Notes: a model not told the origin generated them from the sequence alone. DNA of 9,818 bases from Opitutales bacterium (GCA_017623955.1 JAGAOA010000093.1:1-9818), one strand, 5' to 3'; shown: positions 1-6,973, numbered from the stretch's first letter. Numbers and translations: made by a program.

Positions 1-1458
1 AACCAAGTCATCAACGAGAACCCCAATATAACTCTCATGACGCTTTAAGATAATAGGTTGCTTTCCAAAAACCTTAGCAGCTGCATTTGCCCCCGCAAGC
101 AAACCTTGACCAGCAGCCTCTTCATATCCACTTGTTCCATTTATTTGACCCGCACAGAATAGCCCTTCAACAATCTTAGATTCAAGCGAACCTTTTAGTT
201 GGGTTGGTGGAGCATAATCATACTCAACCGCATACGCCGGACGTTCAACTTCAGCATTCTCAAGCCCCGCAACAGAGCGAATAATATCAAGCTGAACATC
301 CAACGGCATAGACGTAGACAAACCATTTATATACCACTCAGCCGTAAAACGACCTTCAGGCTCAAGAAACAATCTATGGGTTTCGTGCGAAGCAAAGCGG
401 ACCATTTTATCTTCAATACTTGGACAATAACGAGGCCCAACTCCCTTAATTTCACCACCATACATGGCAGAACGCTTAAGGTTTGCCATTATAATTTGTT
501 TTGTTAGCTCGCTAGTTTCAGTTTCATAACAGCACATCTGATTGCGTCCAAAACCGACAAAATCACCAAAAGCTAACGATTGTTCCACGTGGAACATTTT
601 TTGCAGATGACTTCTTCTTGCCGACAAAACCTTAGCTTTTCTTCCAGAAGAATCTGGTAAATCTGTATAACGGTTTTCAAGTGCCTCATCTGAAAAATCT
701 GGAATATTTTCGCCTTGCGGCAGGGCAGGGGGCTCTGCATCAACATCTATTCTTGTGTCATAGAAACCGAATAAACAAGGATTTACATCTCCATACTGTA
801 TTGAACATTTATCAAAGTTTATTGAATCAACCAATATTCGAGCTGGTGTACCCGTCTTTAAACGTTCAAGTTTTATACCAGCTTTCATCAAACTATCGGA
901 AAGCAAGTTTGATGAGAAATCGCCCATTCGACCACCAACTGTTTTAGACGAACCAACGTGCATAAGTCCTTTCAAGAATGTTCCCGTTGTAAGCACGACA
1001 GTTCTTCCCTTAAAATTTGCGCCCAAATTTGTACCAACGCCAACAACCTTACCATCGTTTACCAACAACTCGGTAACTTCTGCCTGAAACATTGTCAAAT
1101 GTGGAGTGCGCTCTAAAACAGCTTTCATTCTATACTGATAAGCCTTTTTATCACACTGCGCACGAGGAGACTGCACCGCAGGCCCTTTCGACATATTTAA
1201 AACTCTAAACTGAATACCAGTAGCATCGGAATTAACAGCCATTTCACCACCAAGAGCATCTATTTCTCTAACGATATGCCCCTTAGCAAGCCCACCAATA
1301 GCTGGATTACAGCTCATTTGTGCAACAGTATCAACATTGCCAGTCAAAAGCAATGTTTCAGCACCCATGCGAGCCGACGCCAATGCGGCTTCACAACCAG
1401 CATGACCAGCACCACATACTATAACATCATAGAGTTTATTTAAATCGAGCATTACCAT
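1..1458 (-). CDS. mnmG: tRNA uridine-5-carboxymethylaminomethyl modification enzyme MnmG (GidA), N-terminal 486 residues, partial
   Basis: FAD-dependent enzyme that works with MnmE to install the (carboxymethyl)aminomethyl group on C5 of wobble uridine-34 in tRNAs, in the cytoplasm. The N-terminus carries the dinucleotide-binding [17 protein letters not shown] (about residues 16-32), then [20 protein letters not shown] with Cys50, matching the conserved E. coli Cys47. [13 protein letters not shown] and KTGTPARI follow, then [13 protein letters not shown] with Cys345, matching E. coli Cys277, and [18 protein letters not shown]. The two cysteines lie about 65 residues further apart than in E. 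coli, because of an insertion around residues 230-305 that includes a parS-encoded MFHVEQ. The reading frame is open to position 1, so roughly the last quarter of the protein is outside the window. The start at 1458 follows a GGAGGGG ribosome-binding site (1473-1479) at a long spacing of 14 nt. An in-frame ATG at 1452 is an alternative. Identification is very secure. Confidence 0.97.
   Translation of the reverse strand, partial: MVMLDLNKLYDVIVCGAGHAGCEAALASARMGAETLLLTGNVDTVAQMSCNPAIGGLAKGHIVREIDALGGEMAVNSDATGIQFRVLNMSKGPAVQSPRAQCDKKAYQYRMKAVLERTPHLTMFQAEVTELLVNDGKVVGVGTNLGANFKGRTVVLTTGTFLKGLMHVGSSKTVGGRMGDFSSNLLSDSLMKAGIKLERLKTGTPARILVDSINFDKCSIQYGDVNPCLFGFYDTRIDVDAEPPALPQGENIPDFSDEALENRYTDLPDSSGRKAKVLSARRSHLQKMFHVEQSLAFGDFVGFGRNQMCCYETETSELTKQIIMANLKRSAMYGGEIKGVGPRYCPSIEDKMVRFASHETHRLFLEPEGRFTAEWYINGLSTSMPLDVQLDIIRSVAGLENAEVERPAYAVEYDYAPPTQLKGSLESKIVEGLFCAGQINGTSGYEEAAGQGLLAGANAAAKVFGKQPIILKRHESYIGVLVDDLV
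581..596. other. parS, ParB/Spo0J-binding chromosome partition site inside mnmG
   Basis: TGTTCCACGTGGAACA is a perfect 16-bp palindrome. It matches at every defined position the known chromosomal parS consensus TGTTNCACGTGNAACA, which ParB binds to nucleate the partition complex near the replication origin. It lies fully within mnmG and is read in frame on the minus strand as Met288-Phe-His-Val-Glu-Gln293. The sequence match is directly visible. ParB binding and origin proximity follow from knowledge of parS, and parA/parB are not in this window. Confidence 0.9.
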
Positions 1459-1506
1459 ATATATTCTACATTCCCCTCCAAACTTCAAGTAAAAACGTGT
1501 GTGGAC

Positions 1507-1593
1507 GCACCACGTGGGCAATTTTTTTATTTATAATGGTAAAAGGCTATTCTTCGGAATAGCCTTTTTATATATAGCTTGCCCACGTGGTGC
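1507..1593. repeat. 15-bp perfect inverted repeat enclosing a hairpin (first copy)
   Basis: The left arm GCACCACGTGGGCAA (1507-1521) and right arm TTGCCCACGTGGTGC (1579-1593) are exact reverse complements, separated by 57 bp that contain the UUCG hairpin at 1541-1568. Each arm itself contains the 8-bp palindrome CCACGTGG, so several alternative foldings are possible. In the second copy the right arm is perfectly kept (1831-1845), but the left arm is reduced to GTGGGCAA (1766-1773). Confidence 0.85.
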
Positions 1594-1678
1594 TTGCGGT
1601 TAAAAGAGCGTCTGCTCGGGTGAGAAGTACTTATATACAGTTACAGTCCGAGCCATATGCGTAGCATTGGCGACGGTG
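1514..1678 (+). repeat. Intergenic repeat element, copy 1
   Basis: Copy 1 of a ~160-bp element. In order it shows GTGGGCAA, a T-rich run, TTTATAATGGTAAA, the hairpin GGCTATTC-TTCG-GAATAGCC, a T run with TATATAG, the arm TTGCCCACGTGGTGC followed by TTGCGGTTAAAA, a divergent middle, and a conserved 26-bp block at 1653-1678 (ATGCGTAGCATTGGCGACGG core). The divergent middle contains GCTCGG (1614-1619) and CCGAGC (1648-1653), which can pair. Strand is given as the one on which the T run follows the hairpin. No transposase or known family was recognised. Confidence 0.8.
1541..1570 (+). terminator. UUCG-loop hairpin, terminator-like (copy 1)
   Basis: A 12-bp perfect stem, AAAAGGCTATTC (1541-1552) with GAATAGCCTTTT (1557-1568), is closed by a TTCG loop in the C(UUCG)G context known to be exceptionally stable. 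A T run follows on the plus strand. On the minus strand, which is the direction of the flanking genes, the hairpin is followed by a shorter TTTT. It could therefore end readthrough from the GH36 gene, or terminate an unrecognised plus-strand transcript. Confidence 0.6.
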
Positions 1679-1765
1679 CACGTGTTGCAAAAAAACTCGC
1701 AAACATCTCTTTTAATTCACACCACACCCGTTTTACAACTTCCAACCCTCGTTAATTCTAAGCCT

Positions 1766-1921
1766 GTGGGCAATTTTTTATTTATAATGGTAAACGGCTA
1801 TTCTTCGGAATAGCCTTTTTTGTATATAGTTTGCCCACGTGGTGCTTGCGGTTAAAAACGCACTTTTATAGGCAATACTCCTTTATCTCGCAGAACCAAA
1901 TGCGAAGCATTGGCAACGGTG
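1766..1921 (+). repeat. Intergenic repeat element, copy 2
   Basis: Second copy, in the same orientation as copy 1. The first ~90 bp (1766-1857) are nearly identical to 1514-1606 apart from a few substitutions and one-base length changes in the T runs. The middle (about 1858-1895) has diverged beyond recognition. The terminal block at 1896-1921 matches 1653-1678 at 23 of 26 positions. Conserved ends with a variable middle suggest constraint on the ends or recombination between family members. Confidence 0.8.
1796..1821 (+). terminator. UUCG-loop hairpin, terminator-like (copy 2)
   Basis: GGCTATTC (1796-1803), TTCG loop, GAATAGCC (1808-1815), then six T on the plus strand. This is the same hairpin as in the first repeat copy, but the A-T extension of the stem is broken by C1795 opposite T1816. 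On the minus strand the hairpin is followed by GTTTACC, a poor U tract, so its best termination direction is plus, against the flanking genes. Confidence 0.55.
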
Positions 1922-1954
1922 ACCGTTAGATAAAAATCCGTCAGGTAAAAAATT

Positions 1955-4000
1955 CTAAATTTCTCGATAGAAAAGAACAACAAAGCTTCGTGGTTCGGGC
2001 AGGGAAATTTGCAAGTTTGCAAGCTCTTTACCAGACATTGTCTTTATTTTTCCGTACCAATCTTCGACTTCGTATTGAGCATCTAATTTAATTTTGCGTG
2101 GTGATATTGTAATTGTTTTTTCAGGACACAATTTTCTATTCAATACTACAACGCAACCTCGCTTATCTTCTGGATTGTTAAGTTGGTATCCGAATGGCAC
2201 AGTAGGATTTTCCACATTTTTGAAAAGTGGATAATAATCTCCATAGAACAACTCGCCTATACGACGGAATTTGCTAAGTCTTTTGGAGGCTTTTCCAAAA
2301 ACCTCATCATCGTTTTCATCTGAGGCAAGATGCTTATTGAAAGTTATTGTCATACCACCAGTAAAGCCACTCAACCACGAATAGTCGTCGGTATTGTGAA
2401 AGTCATTTACCCCCCCAGCGTTTTGTGGTAACCATTGTAGCAGGTTCATTGATTGAATTTGGTTTGCAATATCATAATCGTCTACGCCGATGCACTGAAC
2501 ATCTGAACGCCACAATGGTATAGAGCGTGATGCCATTTCAAAGTCGAGTCTACGACCACCACTTGCACAATTATCAACAAGCATATTGTCTCTTGCGGCA
2601 CGAATTTTATCTAGGAACTTATAGAGAGCGTTTATATGGCGTATTTCTGCAAGTCCACGAGTATCTGGAGTTTCCCGCTTACGCCAAAGTTGCAAGGGTT
2701 TTAGAATGTTGAAGTCTAAACGCAAATAACTAATATTTTCCTCATCTAAAACCTTGGTCATTGCATCGAAGAGATATTTAAATGCATCTGGCTCATCGAG
2801 ATTTATCATGTAAATTTTACCATCACCAGTAAAATATTCTGGATGTTCTTTAAAGATTGGCGAGTTTACACCAGTGCGTTCCATTTCAAACCAGAGCATA
2901 TTTTTATAACCTGCATCATGCGCAGCATTAGATATTGCTCGTATTCCATCGGGGAAGATTTCTCTATTTACACGCCAATAACCGACAATGTCCCACCAGT
3001 CATCAGGATTAAGAGCGTCGTAACCATTCCAGCCAGCATCTTGCCAAATTATATCGATAGGAAATTTGTATTTTTTCAGCTTACCTATCTGTTTTAGAAC
3101 AAAATCTTGTTTATATGCGCCCCAGAAAGAAACCGAGATTGGTGTTTTTATGATTTCGCCCTTTGAATTTTTTGGACTATGATAAGCAAACATAAATCGA
3201 CGATGCAAATTTTGTGCGTCTTCTATGCTTGTATTTATACGATTAGCCACAAATATTGCTGGCATACGAATTCTTTCGCCTGGAGACAACCTAAAGTCTG
3301 CCATACCGTCTGGAAGTCCTGCCACAATAGAAAACTTACCCTGACGTTCAGCGTATCGTTGTTGACAATCAGCTCTTGCGCCACCAGGATATTTCAGCGA
3401 TTTTACAAGATAATTTGAAACGCTCGCACGCCAAGAACTCGACCAACCAATCCCTACTAACACGCCATTCATAGCATCAAAGTCAACAGCAAAGAATGGA
3501 AAAGCACCACGACTTGAACAACCATCACTGCCAAAAACCGAGGGTGGATTCATGAGTCTTCCAATTATCTCGTTTACTTGTACAAAATCTGTGAAACGAC
3601 ATGTCGTTCCATTATGGCGACGCAAAAGTACATTCTGTTGTGTTGCTTTAGCATGCCAATTTATCGATTTAAAATCGGATATTTTACCACTCGGAGCCCC
3701 TGAAACGTTTTCAAGTTCAGGTAGCCATTCTATCACATTGTATTTTTTTAAATTTTTTACGGTTAAAATTAACTTTACTGCACTATCGGGCGAAAGATAC
3801 TCTATAACAGAAACTTCGCCATCGTCAGTTTTTGTTTTGGAAATTTCTGTAAATTTCCACATTGCCTTATCAAAATTTTTGCCTTCATATTTGAATGAAG
3901 GTGTTATATCAGCATTTGTAAAAACTTGTGCAAAAAGTCCTGCACTTGAAAACGCTATAAGCAATGTTAATACAATCCTTTTTAAACTAATACCCATCAT
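1955..4000 (-). CDS. Secreted GH36-family alpha-galactosidase (melibiase-like)
   Basis: A retaining glycoside hydrolase predicted to release terminal alpha-linked galactose from oligosaccharides or glycans. Alpha-N-acetylgalactosaminidase activity cannot be excluded from sequence alone. The 681-residue protein begins with a signal peptide (about residues 1-24, hydrophobic, ending GLFA-Q), so it acts outside the cytoplasm. An N-terminal beta-sandwich-like region (about 25-280) precedes the (beta/alpha)8 barrel. The barrel carries WQDAGW (319-324), YLRLDFN with predicted nucleophile Asp429, the GH36 signature CASGGRRLDFE (478-488), and LWRSD with predicted acid/base Asp500. A small C-terminal beta domain follows. 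Length is normal for bacterial GH36. Start 4000 lies 13 nt after AGAAAGG; the next codon is also ATG. A sigma-70-type promoter lies 74-102 bp upstream. It stands alone and divergent from the PEP-CTERM gene. No sugar transporter or regulator is visible nearby. Confidence 0.92.
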   Translation of the reverse strand: MMGISLKRIVLTLLIAFSSAGLFAQVFTNADITPSFKYEGKNFDKAMWKFTEISKTKTDDGEVSVIEYLSPDSAVKLILTVKNLKKYNVIEWLPELENVSGAPSGKISDFKSINWHAKATQQNVLLRRHNGTTCRFTDFVQVNEIIGRLMNPPSVFGSDGCSSRGAFPFFAVDFDAMNGVLVGIGWSSSWRASVSNYLVKSLKYPGGARADCQQRYAERQGKFSIVAGLPDGMADFRLSPGERIRMPAIFVANRINTSIEDAQNLHRRFMFAYHSPKNSKGEIIKTPISVSFWGAYKQDFVLKQIGKLKKYKFPIDIIWQDAGWNGYDALNPDDWWDIVGYWRVNREIFPDGIRAISNAAHDAGYKNMLWFEMERTGVNSPIFKEHPEYFTGDGKIYMINLDEPDAFKYLFDAMTKVLDEENISYLRLDFNILKPLQLWRKRETPDTRGLAEIRHINALYKFLDKIRAARDNMLVDNCASGGRRLDFEMASRSIPLWRSDVQCIGVDDYDIANQIQSMNLLQWLPQNAGGVNDFHNTDDYSWLSGFTGGMTITFNKHLASDENDDEVFGKASKRLSKFRRIGELFYGDYYPLFKNVENPTVPFGYQLNNPEDKRGCVVVLNRKLCPEKTITISPRKIKLDAQYEVEDWYGKIKTMSGKELANLQISLPEPRSFVVLFYREI

Positions 4001-4073
4001 TATAATTAATATACCTTTCTAATTTTTTGTTTTAGAACTGTTAGGAAAAGTCAAATTTCTAAGCTCTTCGGTT

Positions 4074-4102
4074 TTTATGTTGTATATTTTTAGTTCTGTC
4101 AA
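4074..4102 (-). promoter_or_regulatory. Candidate sigma-70-type promoter of the GH36 gene
   Basis: On the minus strand a perfect TTGACA (-35, 4097-4102) is followed after exactly 17 nt by CATAAA (-10, 4074-4079, four of six consensus matches). Transcription would start near 4067, giving a leader of about 65 nt before the ATG at 4000. The spacing and position are good, but no transcript data are available. Confidence 0.5.
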
Positions 4103-4263
4103 GTATTATTAGAATTGCTTATCTCCCAAAGTAGACTCTATTTCACATATACAATAATAAGTCATCACCAAGTATTGTATGTATCTAAAATTTAAAATGG
4201 TACCCCAAAAAACTACTTTACAAATAAAAAAAGAAGTTTATCATTGTACCAAAGGGTAGCGAT

Positions 4264-4401
4264 ATGCTGAAAGAAGTTAACTTTAATATTTGTAATATGT
4301 TATCGAGTTTTGTAGAACTTACAAAACGCTTCAAATATTGCCCCCCCCTAAAAAATAATTTTTTTTTATTTTTCTACAAAACCAAAGTCGAACTATTTTA
4401 G
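4264..4401 (+). CDS. Possible 45-aa leader ORF with an octa-C tract, unrecognised
   Basis: ATG at 4264 is preceded by AAAGGG (4251-4256) at an ideal 7-nt spacing, a better ribosome-binding site than that of the large gene downstream. The ORF reads 45 codons to TAG at 4399-4401. It passes through C8 (4341-4348) and a Phe/Leu-rich T tract, and ends inside the descending arm of the hairpin at 4378-4418. A loss or gain of one C would stop translation at once (TAA at the tract end, or TAA seven bases further on), before the hairpin. The peptide resembles nothing I know. A 45-codon ORF can arise by chance in AT-rich DNA, so this is a weak call. Confidence 0.2.
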   Translation: MLKEVNFNICNMLSSFVELTKRFKYCPPLKNNFFLFFYKTKVELF

Positions 4402-4418
4402 CTCGTCTTTGGTTTTTT
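4378..4418 (+). terminator. Strong hairpin with T run, terminator or attenuator before the PEP-CTERM gene
   Basis: AAAACCAAAG (4378-4387) pairs perfectly with CTTTGGTTTT (4407-4416). The stem continues after a T-T mismatch with CGA/TCG, and after an A-C mismatch with CTA/TAG, closed by a TTT loop (4396-4398). A T run follows (4413-4418). It looks like an intrinsic terminator but lies only 32 bp before the start of the downstream gene, with no clear gene ending before it. It is thus either a leader attenuator or the end of a small transcript. Confidence 0.6.
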
Positions 4419-4450
4419 ATTTATAAAACAATTAAAATCATAAATCTACT

Positions 4451-5920
4451 ATGAAAAAACTAATAACAAACTCAATAATGACCTTATTTGCATTGTCTGC
4501 ATGGGCTTTAGATGCAATAAACATTGGCACTGAAGGCACTTTCACAACCTCTGGTGGCGATTTCGATTATATCTCATTTGATGGTAATGGCGCATTTTTA
4601 GATCAAACTGCAGGCTACATTTATCTCAAAGGAACAGAAAGTGAACAATCTGGCAATGTATATGTTGGTGAAAATGTAGAAGCTACGTTTAATCAAACCA
4701 CAGACGACGGTGTGTATTTACAAAGTGGCGATACCACTAAAACTGCTGTCGGCAAAGTAGTTGGTGTATCCAAAGACACTTCCATTTTAAATCTCAACGT
4801 AAACTGTTTTACAACACAAAATAAAGCTGCTAATCAACAAAAGATGGAAGTTAGCAATATCACGCTCAATATACAAGCTCAATACAATGAAGTAAATTCT
4901 AAAAATTATACCCAATCAACACTGCGTGCATCGTATTTCTCGTTCAATAATGCAAAGCTTGTTGTAAAAACACCAGAAGTAAACTCCACCTTGTACACCA
5001 GATTAGAAGTTGGTGGTTTTTCAGGACAACGTTTGTATCAGTTCGCTAATTCTGAAATTATAATTGAAACTGGGGCAGAATTGAGACTCGTTACACCAAC
5101 TAGTGTTAAGGGCTACAAAACATTATATCTCAACAATACACCTTTAACAGTAAATGGAAAATTAAATCTTACTAATGGTTCGGTAACAAACGACTTTTAC
5201 ATTGGTACAGGTTCAACCATTACACTAAACGAAGGTGGCGTTATAACTTCACCTAATTCTTTGAAAATGGATACGACTACCATAAATTTGCACGATACTT
5301 GGAATTTGACCCCAGAAACTCATGCAAGTATTATGAATAACCAAACCACAACTTTCAATATCGATGCAGGTAAAAAGCTTATCAACAGCAAACTTATGAA
5401 TATCGGCAAAAATTCCGTTATGCTTCTAAAGGGAAAGGGCTCGGTAGAAATAAATAAGCTTTCAAACCACTATGCCTCGGAAAACGTAAATGGTGAAAAT
5501 GCAAAATTAGATGTTCAAGTAGCTTCTGCAACAATTACAACGCTTCAACTTTGGGACGACAAATTCTTCAAAATTGATGTAGCTAAAGATTCAGTTCTTA
5601 GCATTGGCTCTATCGTAGCCGAAACCGAAGGTGCTACTGTAAATATCTCATTGGCTGATGATATAATAAAAGGTTCAATCCTCGTGTCTGATATGGACGA
5701 CTACTTAAAAGTGTACAACCCCAATGACGTTGCTATGAATATCGACTTCTATACAGAAGATAGTTCTGCACTCAGAGAACTTGGTGTAAATCTTTGGATT
5801 GAAGAAACTGCCGATGGTAGTGGTATTTACACAATCTATACTCAAGTACCAGAACCAGCTGAATGGGCAATGATTTTCGGCTTACTTGCTCTAATGATTG
5901 TTTATTTTAAAAGAAAATAA
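4451..5920 (+). CDS. PEP-CTERM surface protein, probable beta-helix
   Basis: A 489-residue exported protein of unknown specific function. Residues 1-19 form a signal peptide (MKKLITN start, hydrophobic core, cleavage after AWA). The C-terminus has the three-part PEP-CTERM sorting signal: VPEP at 466-469, a hydrophobic segment AEWAMIFGLLALMIVYF, and a basic tail KRK. In known systems an exosortase recognises this signal and processes or anchors such proteins at the cell envelope, often with exopolysaccharide. The body is rich in Asn, Thr, Ser and Gly with short repeated beta-strand turns (for example LTNGSVTNDFYIGTGSTITLNEGG around 240-265), as in beta-helical adhesin-like passengers. There is no autotransporter barrel, catalytic motif or carbohydrate-binding domain that I recognise. 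No Shine-Dalgarno is visible before the ATG; the preceding 30 bp are almost pure A/T. A TAAAAT at 4433-4438 could be a -10 giving a very short leader. Confidence 0.85.
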   Translation: MKKLITNSIMTLFALSAWALDAINIGTEGTFTTSGGDFDYISFDGNGAFLDQTAGYIYLKGTESEQSGNVYVGENVEATFNQTTDDGVYLQSGDTTKTAVGKVVGVSKDTSILNLNVNCFTTQNKAANQQKMEVSNITLNIQAQYNEVNSKNYTQSTLRASYFSFNNAKLVVKTPEVNSTLYTRLEVGGFSGQRLYQFANSEIIIETGAELRLVTPTSVKGYKTLYLNNTPLTVNGKLNLTNGSVTNDFYIGTGSTITLNEGGVITSPNSLKMDTTTINLHDTWNLTPETHASIMNNQTTTFNIDAGKKLINSKLMNIGKNSVMLLKGKGSVEINKLSNHYASENVNGENAKLDVQVASATITTLQLWDDKFFKIDVAKDSVLSIGSIVAETEGATVNISLADDIIKGSILVSDMDDYLKVYNPNDVAMNIDFYTEDSSALRELGVNLWIEETADGSGIYTIYTQVPEPAEWAMIFGLLALMIVYFKRK

Positions 5921-5945
5921 ATTCTGCAAATTTTATTACAAAGAG

Positions 5946-5972
5946 TGCGTTTCTATTTGGAACGCATTTTTT
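5946..5972 (+). terminator. Intrinsic terminator after the PEP-CTERM gene
   Basis: TGCGTTTC (5946-5953) pairs with GGAACGCA (5959-5966) around a TATTT loop, with one T-G wobble, followed directly by six T (5967-5972). It sits 25 bp after the stop codon of the PEP-CTERM gene and separates that gene from the ATP synthase operon. Confidence 0.8.
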
Positions 5973-6100
5973 GTAAAATAAACTTTTGCTAATATTGCGA
6001 TTTTCTACAAAAAAAAAGAAAAAACAACCGATTAAACTTGACCTAACTTATAAAATAAGCGATGTTCAAGAAGTTGTTATTTTAATCATTATTGTGAATA

Positions 6101-6973
6101 ATGGGTTTTATCAAATTTAGTACACTTTTTACAATATTAGCCGGATTTTTTGCATCGGCTAACAAAGCGCAGGCAGCTCATCTTCAAGGTGAGTATCTTT
6201 TTGATATTGCAGGGTTTCCAATTACAAACTCAATGCTTACAACTTGGATTTTTACCCTTATTATTATTGTATTTTTTAGATTTCTTATCAGAGGCGGTGC
6301 AAAATTAGTTCCGTCGAAGGGACAACTAGTTGTTGAGAGTATAATTGACGCTTTAAAGGGAACTCTTGAACCAATTATGGGTCACAAAACCTTCAAAGGA
6401 GCTTTCCCGTTGTTGATAGGTCTGTTCTGTTACATCTTAATAATGAATTGGAGCGGTCTCCTACCTGGAGTAGCTTCGATTGGTATAGAACAAACGATTA
6501 ATGGTAAAGAACATTTTGTTCCTTTCTTACGACCAGCAAATACAGACTTAAATACAACTCTAGCATTAGCTATTATCTCTTTTGTAGCATGGGGATATTT
6601 GGTGTTCAAATATGCTGGACCTAAATTATTTTTATATGATACGTTCGGCAACAAAGCAAATCCATCAGAAATGGCAAAACCCATATATATAGCACTTTTT
6701 GCAGTATTTTTTGCGGTTGGAGGTATCGATATAATTTCAATGATTATGCGATTAATTTCGCTGTCTTTCCGTCTATTCGGCAACAACTTTGGCGGAGAAG
6801 TATTGCTAGATAATATGCACAACTTAGCAATAGGTTCGTGGAGATTCTTATCTTGGCTGATTCCTCTACCTTTCTACCTACTAGAAATGCTAATCGGATT
6901 TATTCAAGCATTCTTGTTTACGCTTCTTACCGCAGTTTATGTAGGACTTTTAACTGGACACGAAGAACATTAA
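6101..6973 (+). CDS. atpB: F1Fo ATP synthase subunit a
   Basis: Membrane subunit a of Fo, forming the two half-channels for ions beside the c-ring. The 290-residue protein has a short N-terminal hydrophobic presegment ending ANKAQAAH (residues 21-27) that resembles a cleavable leader. Membrane helices follow at about 45-63, 100-122, 150-170, 195-217 and 250-283. RLISLSFRLFGNNFGGEVLL (217-236) holds the essential arginine, Arg224, equivalent to E. coli Arg210. LRPANTDLNTTLALA (143-157) and the ending LPFYLLEMLIGFIQAFLFTLL are typical. It is the first gene of the operon. No atpI or atpZ precedes it, and no good Shine-Dalgarno is visible in the AT-rich sequence before the ATG. The promoter lies probably between 5973 and 6100 but no convincing -35/-10 pair was found. 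Confidence 0.96.
   Translation: MGFIKFSTLFTILAGFFASANKAQAAHLQGEYLFDIAGFPITNSMLTTWIFTLIIIVFFRFLIRGGAKLVPSKGQLVVESIIDALKGTLEPIMGHKTFKGAFPLLIGLFCYILIMNWSGLLPGVASIGIEQTINGKEHFVPFLRPANTDLNTTLALAIISFVAWGYLVFKYAGPKLFLYDTFGNKANPSEMAKPIYIALFAVFFAVGGIDIISMIMRLISLSFRLFGNNFGGEVLLDNMHNLAIGSWRFLSWLIPLPFYLLEMLIGFIQAFLFTLLTAVYVGLLTGHEEH

Larger units (their letters stand above)
1459..1954. other. Gene-free stretch between mnmG and the GH36 gene
   Basis: No convincing coding region is visible on either strand. The stretch is largely filled by two diverged copies of one repeat element (1514-1678 and 1766-1921), each with a UUCG hairpin and a right arm containing CCACGTGG. Between the copies, about 1679-1765, lies unrelated sequence with one further CACGTG (1679-1684). 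Next to the GH36 stop there is a short perfect inverted repeat, AACGGT-G-ACCGTT (1915-1927). The mnmG ribosome-binding site is at 1473-1479. No clear sigma-70 promoter for mnmG was found. Confidence 0.7.
4001..4450. other. Divergent intergenic region between the GH36 and PEP-CTERM genes
   Basis: A very AT-rich 450-bp region serving two divergent genes. It holds the minus-strand promoter at 4074-4102, a possible 45-codon ORF (4264-4401), homopolymer runs C8 (4341-4348) and T9 (4359-4367), and the long hairpin at 4378-4418. No carbohydrate regulator operator, such as a clear catabolite-response palindrome, was recognised. Confidence 0.6.

Noticed and set aside
199..947. Plus-strand open frames at 199-507 and 681-947
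   Set aside because: They lie antisense to the well-supported mnmG frame and encode no recognisable protein.
1594..1680. Possible tRNA or structured RNA gene in the repeat middle (GCTCGG/CCGAGC pair)
   Set aside because: No T-loop, anticodon arm or CCA-end pattern, and the second repeat copy does not conserve this pairing.
1507..1845. CCACGTGG in the repeat arms (1510-1517, 1583-1590, 1835-1842) as further parS sites
   Set aside because: Only the inner 8 bp match; the outer TGTT/AACA positions are mostly wrong (about 10 of 16 matches at the first site), so they are better read as part of the repeat.
2527..4022. Plus-strand open frames within the GH36 gene (for example 3552-4022)
   Set aside because: Antisense to a full-length gene with conserved catalytic motifs; compositions look like shadow translations.
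4197..4259. 20-codon ORF starting ATG-GTA-CCC
   Set aside because: Very short, no ribosome-binding site and no conserved feature; its stop merely overlaps the region before the 45-codon ORF.
6038..6066. TTGACC (6038-6043) as the -35 of the atp promoter
   Set aside because: A 17-nt spacing leads to GATGTT, not a -10; the nearby TATAAA (6049-6054) is too close to pair with it.
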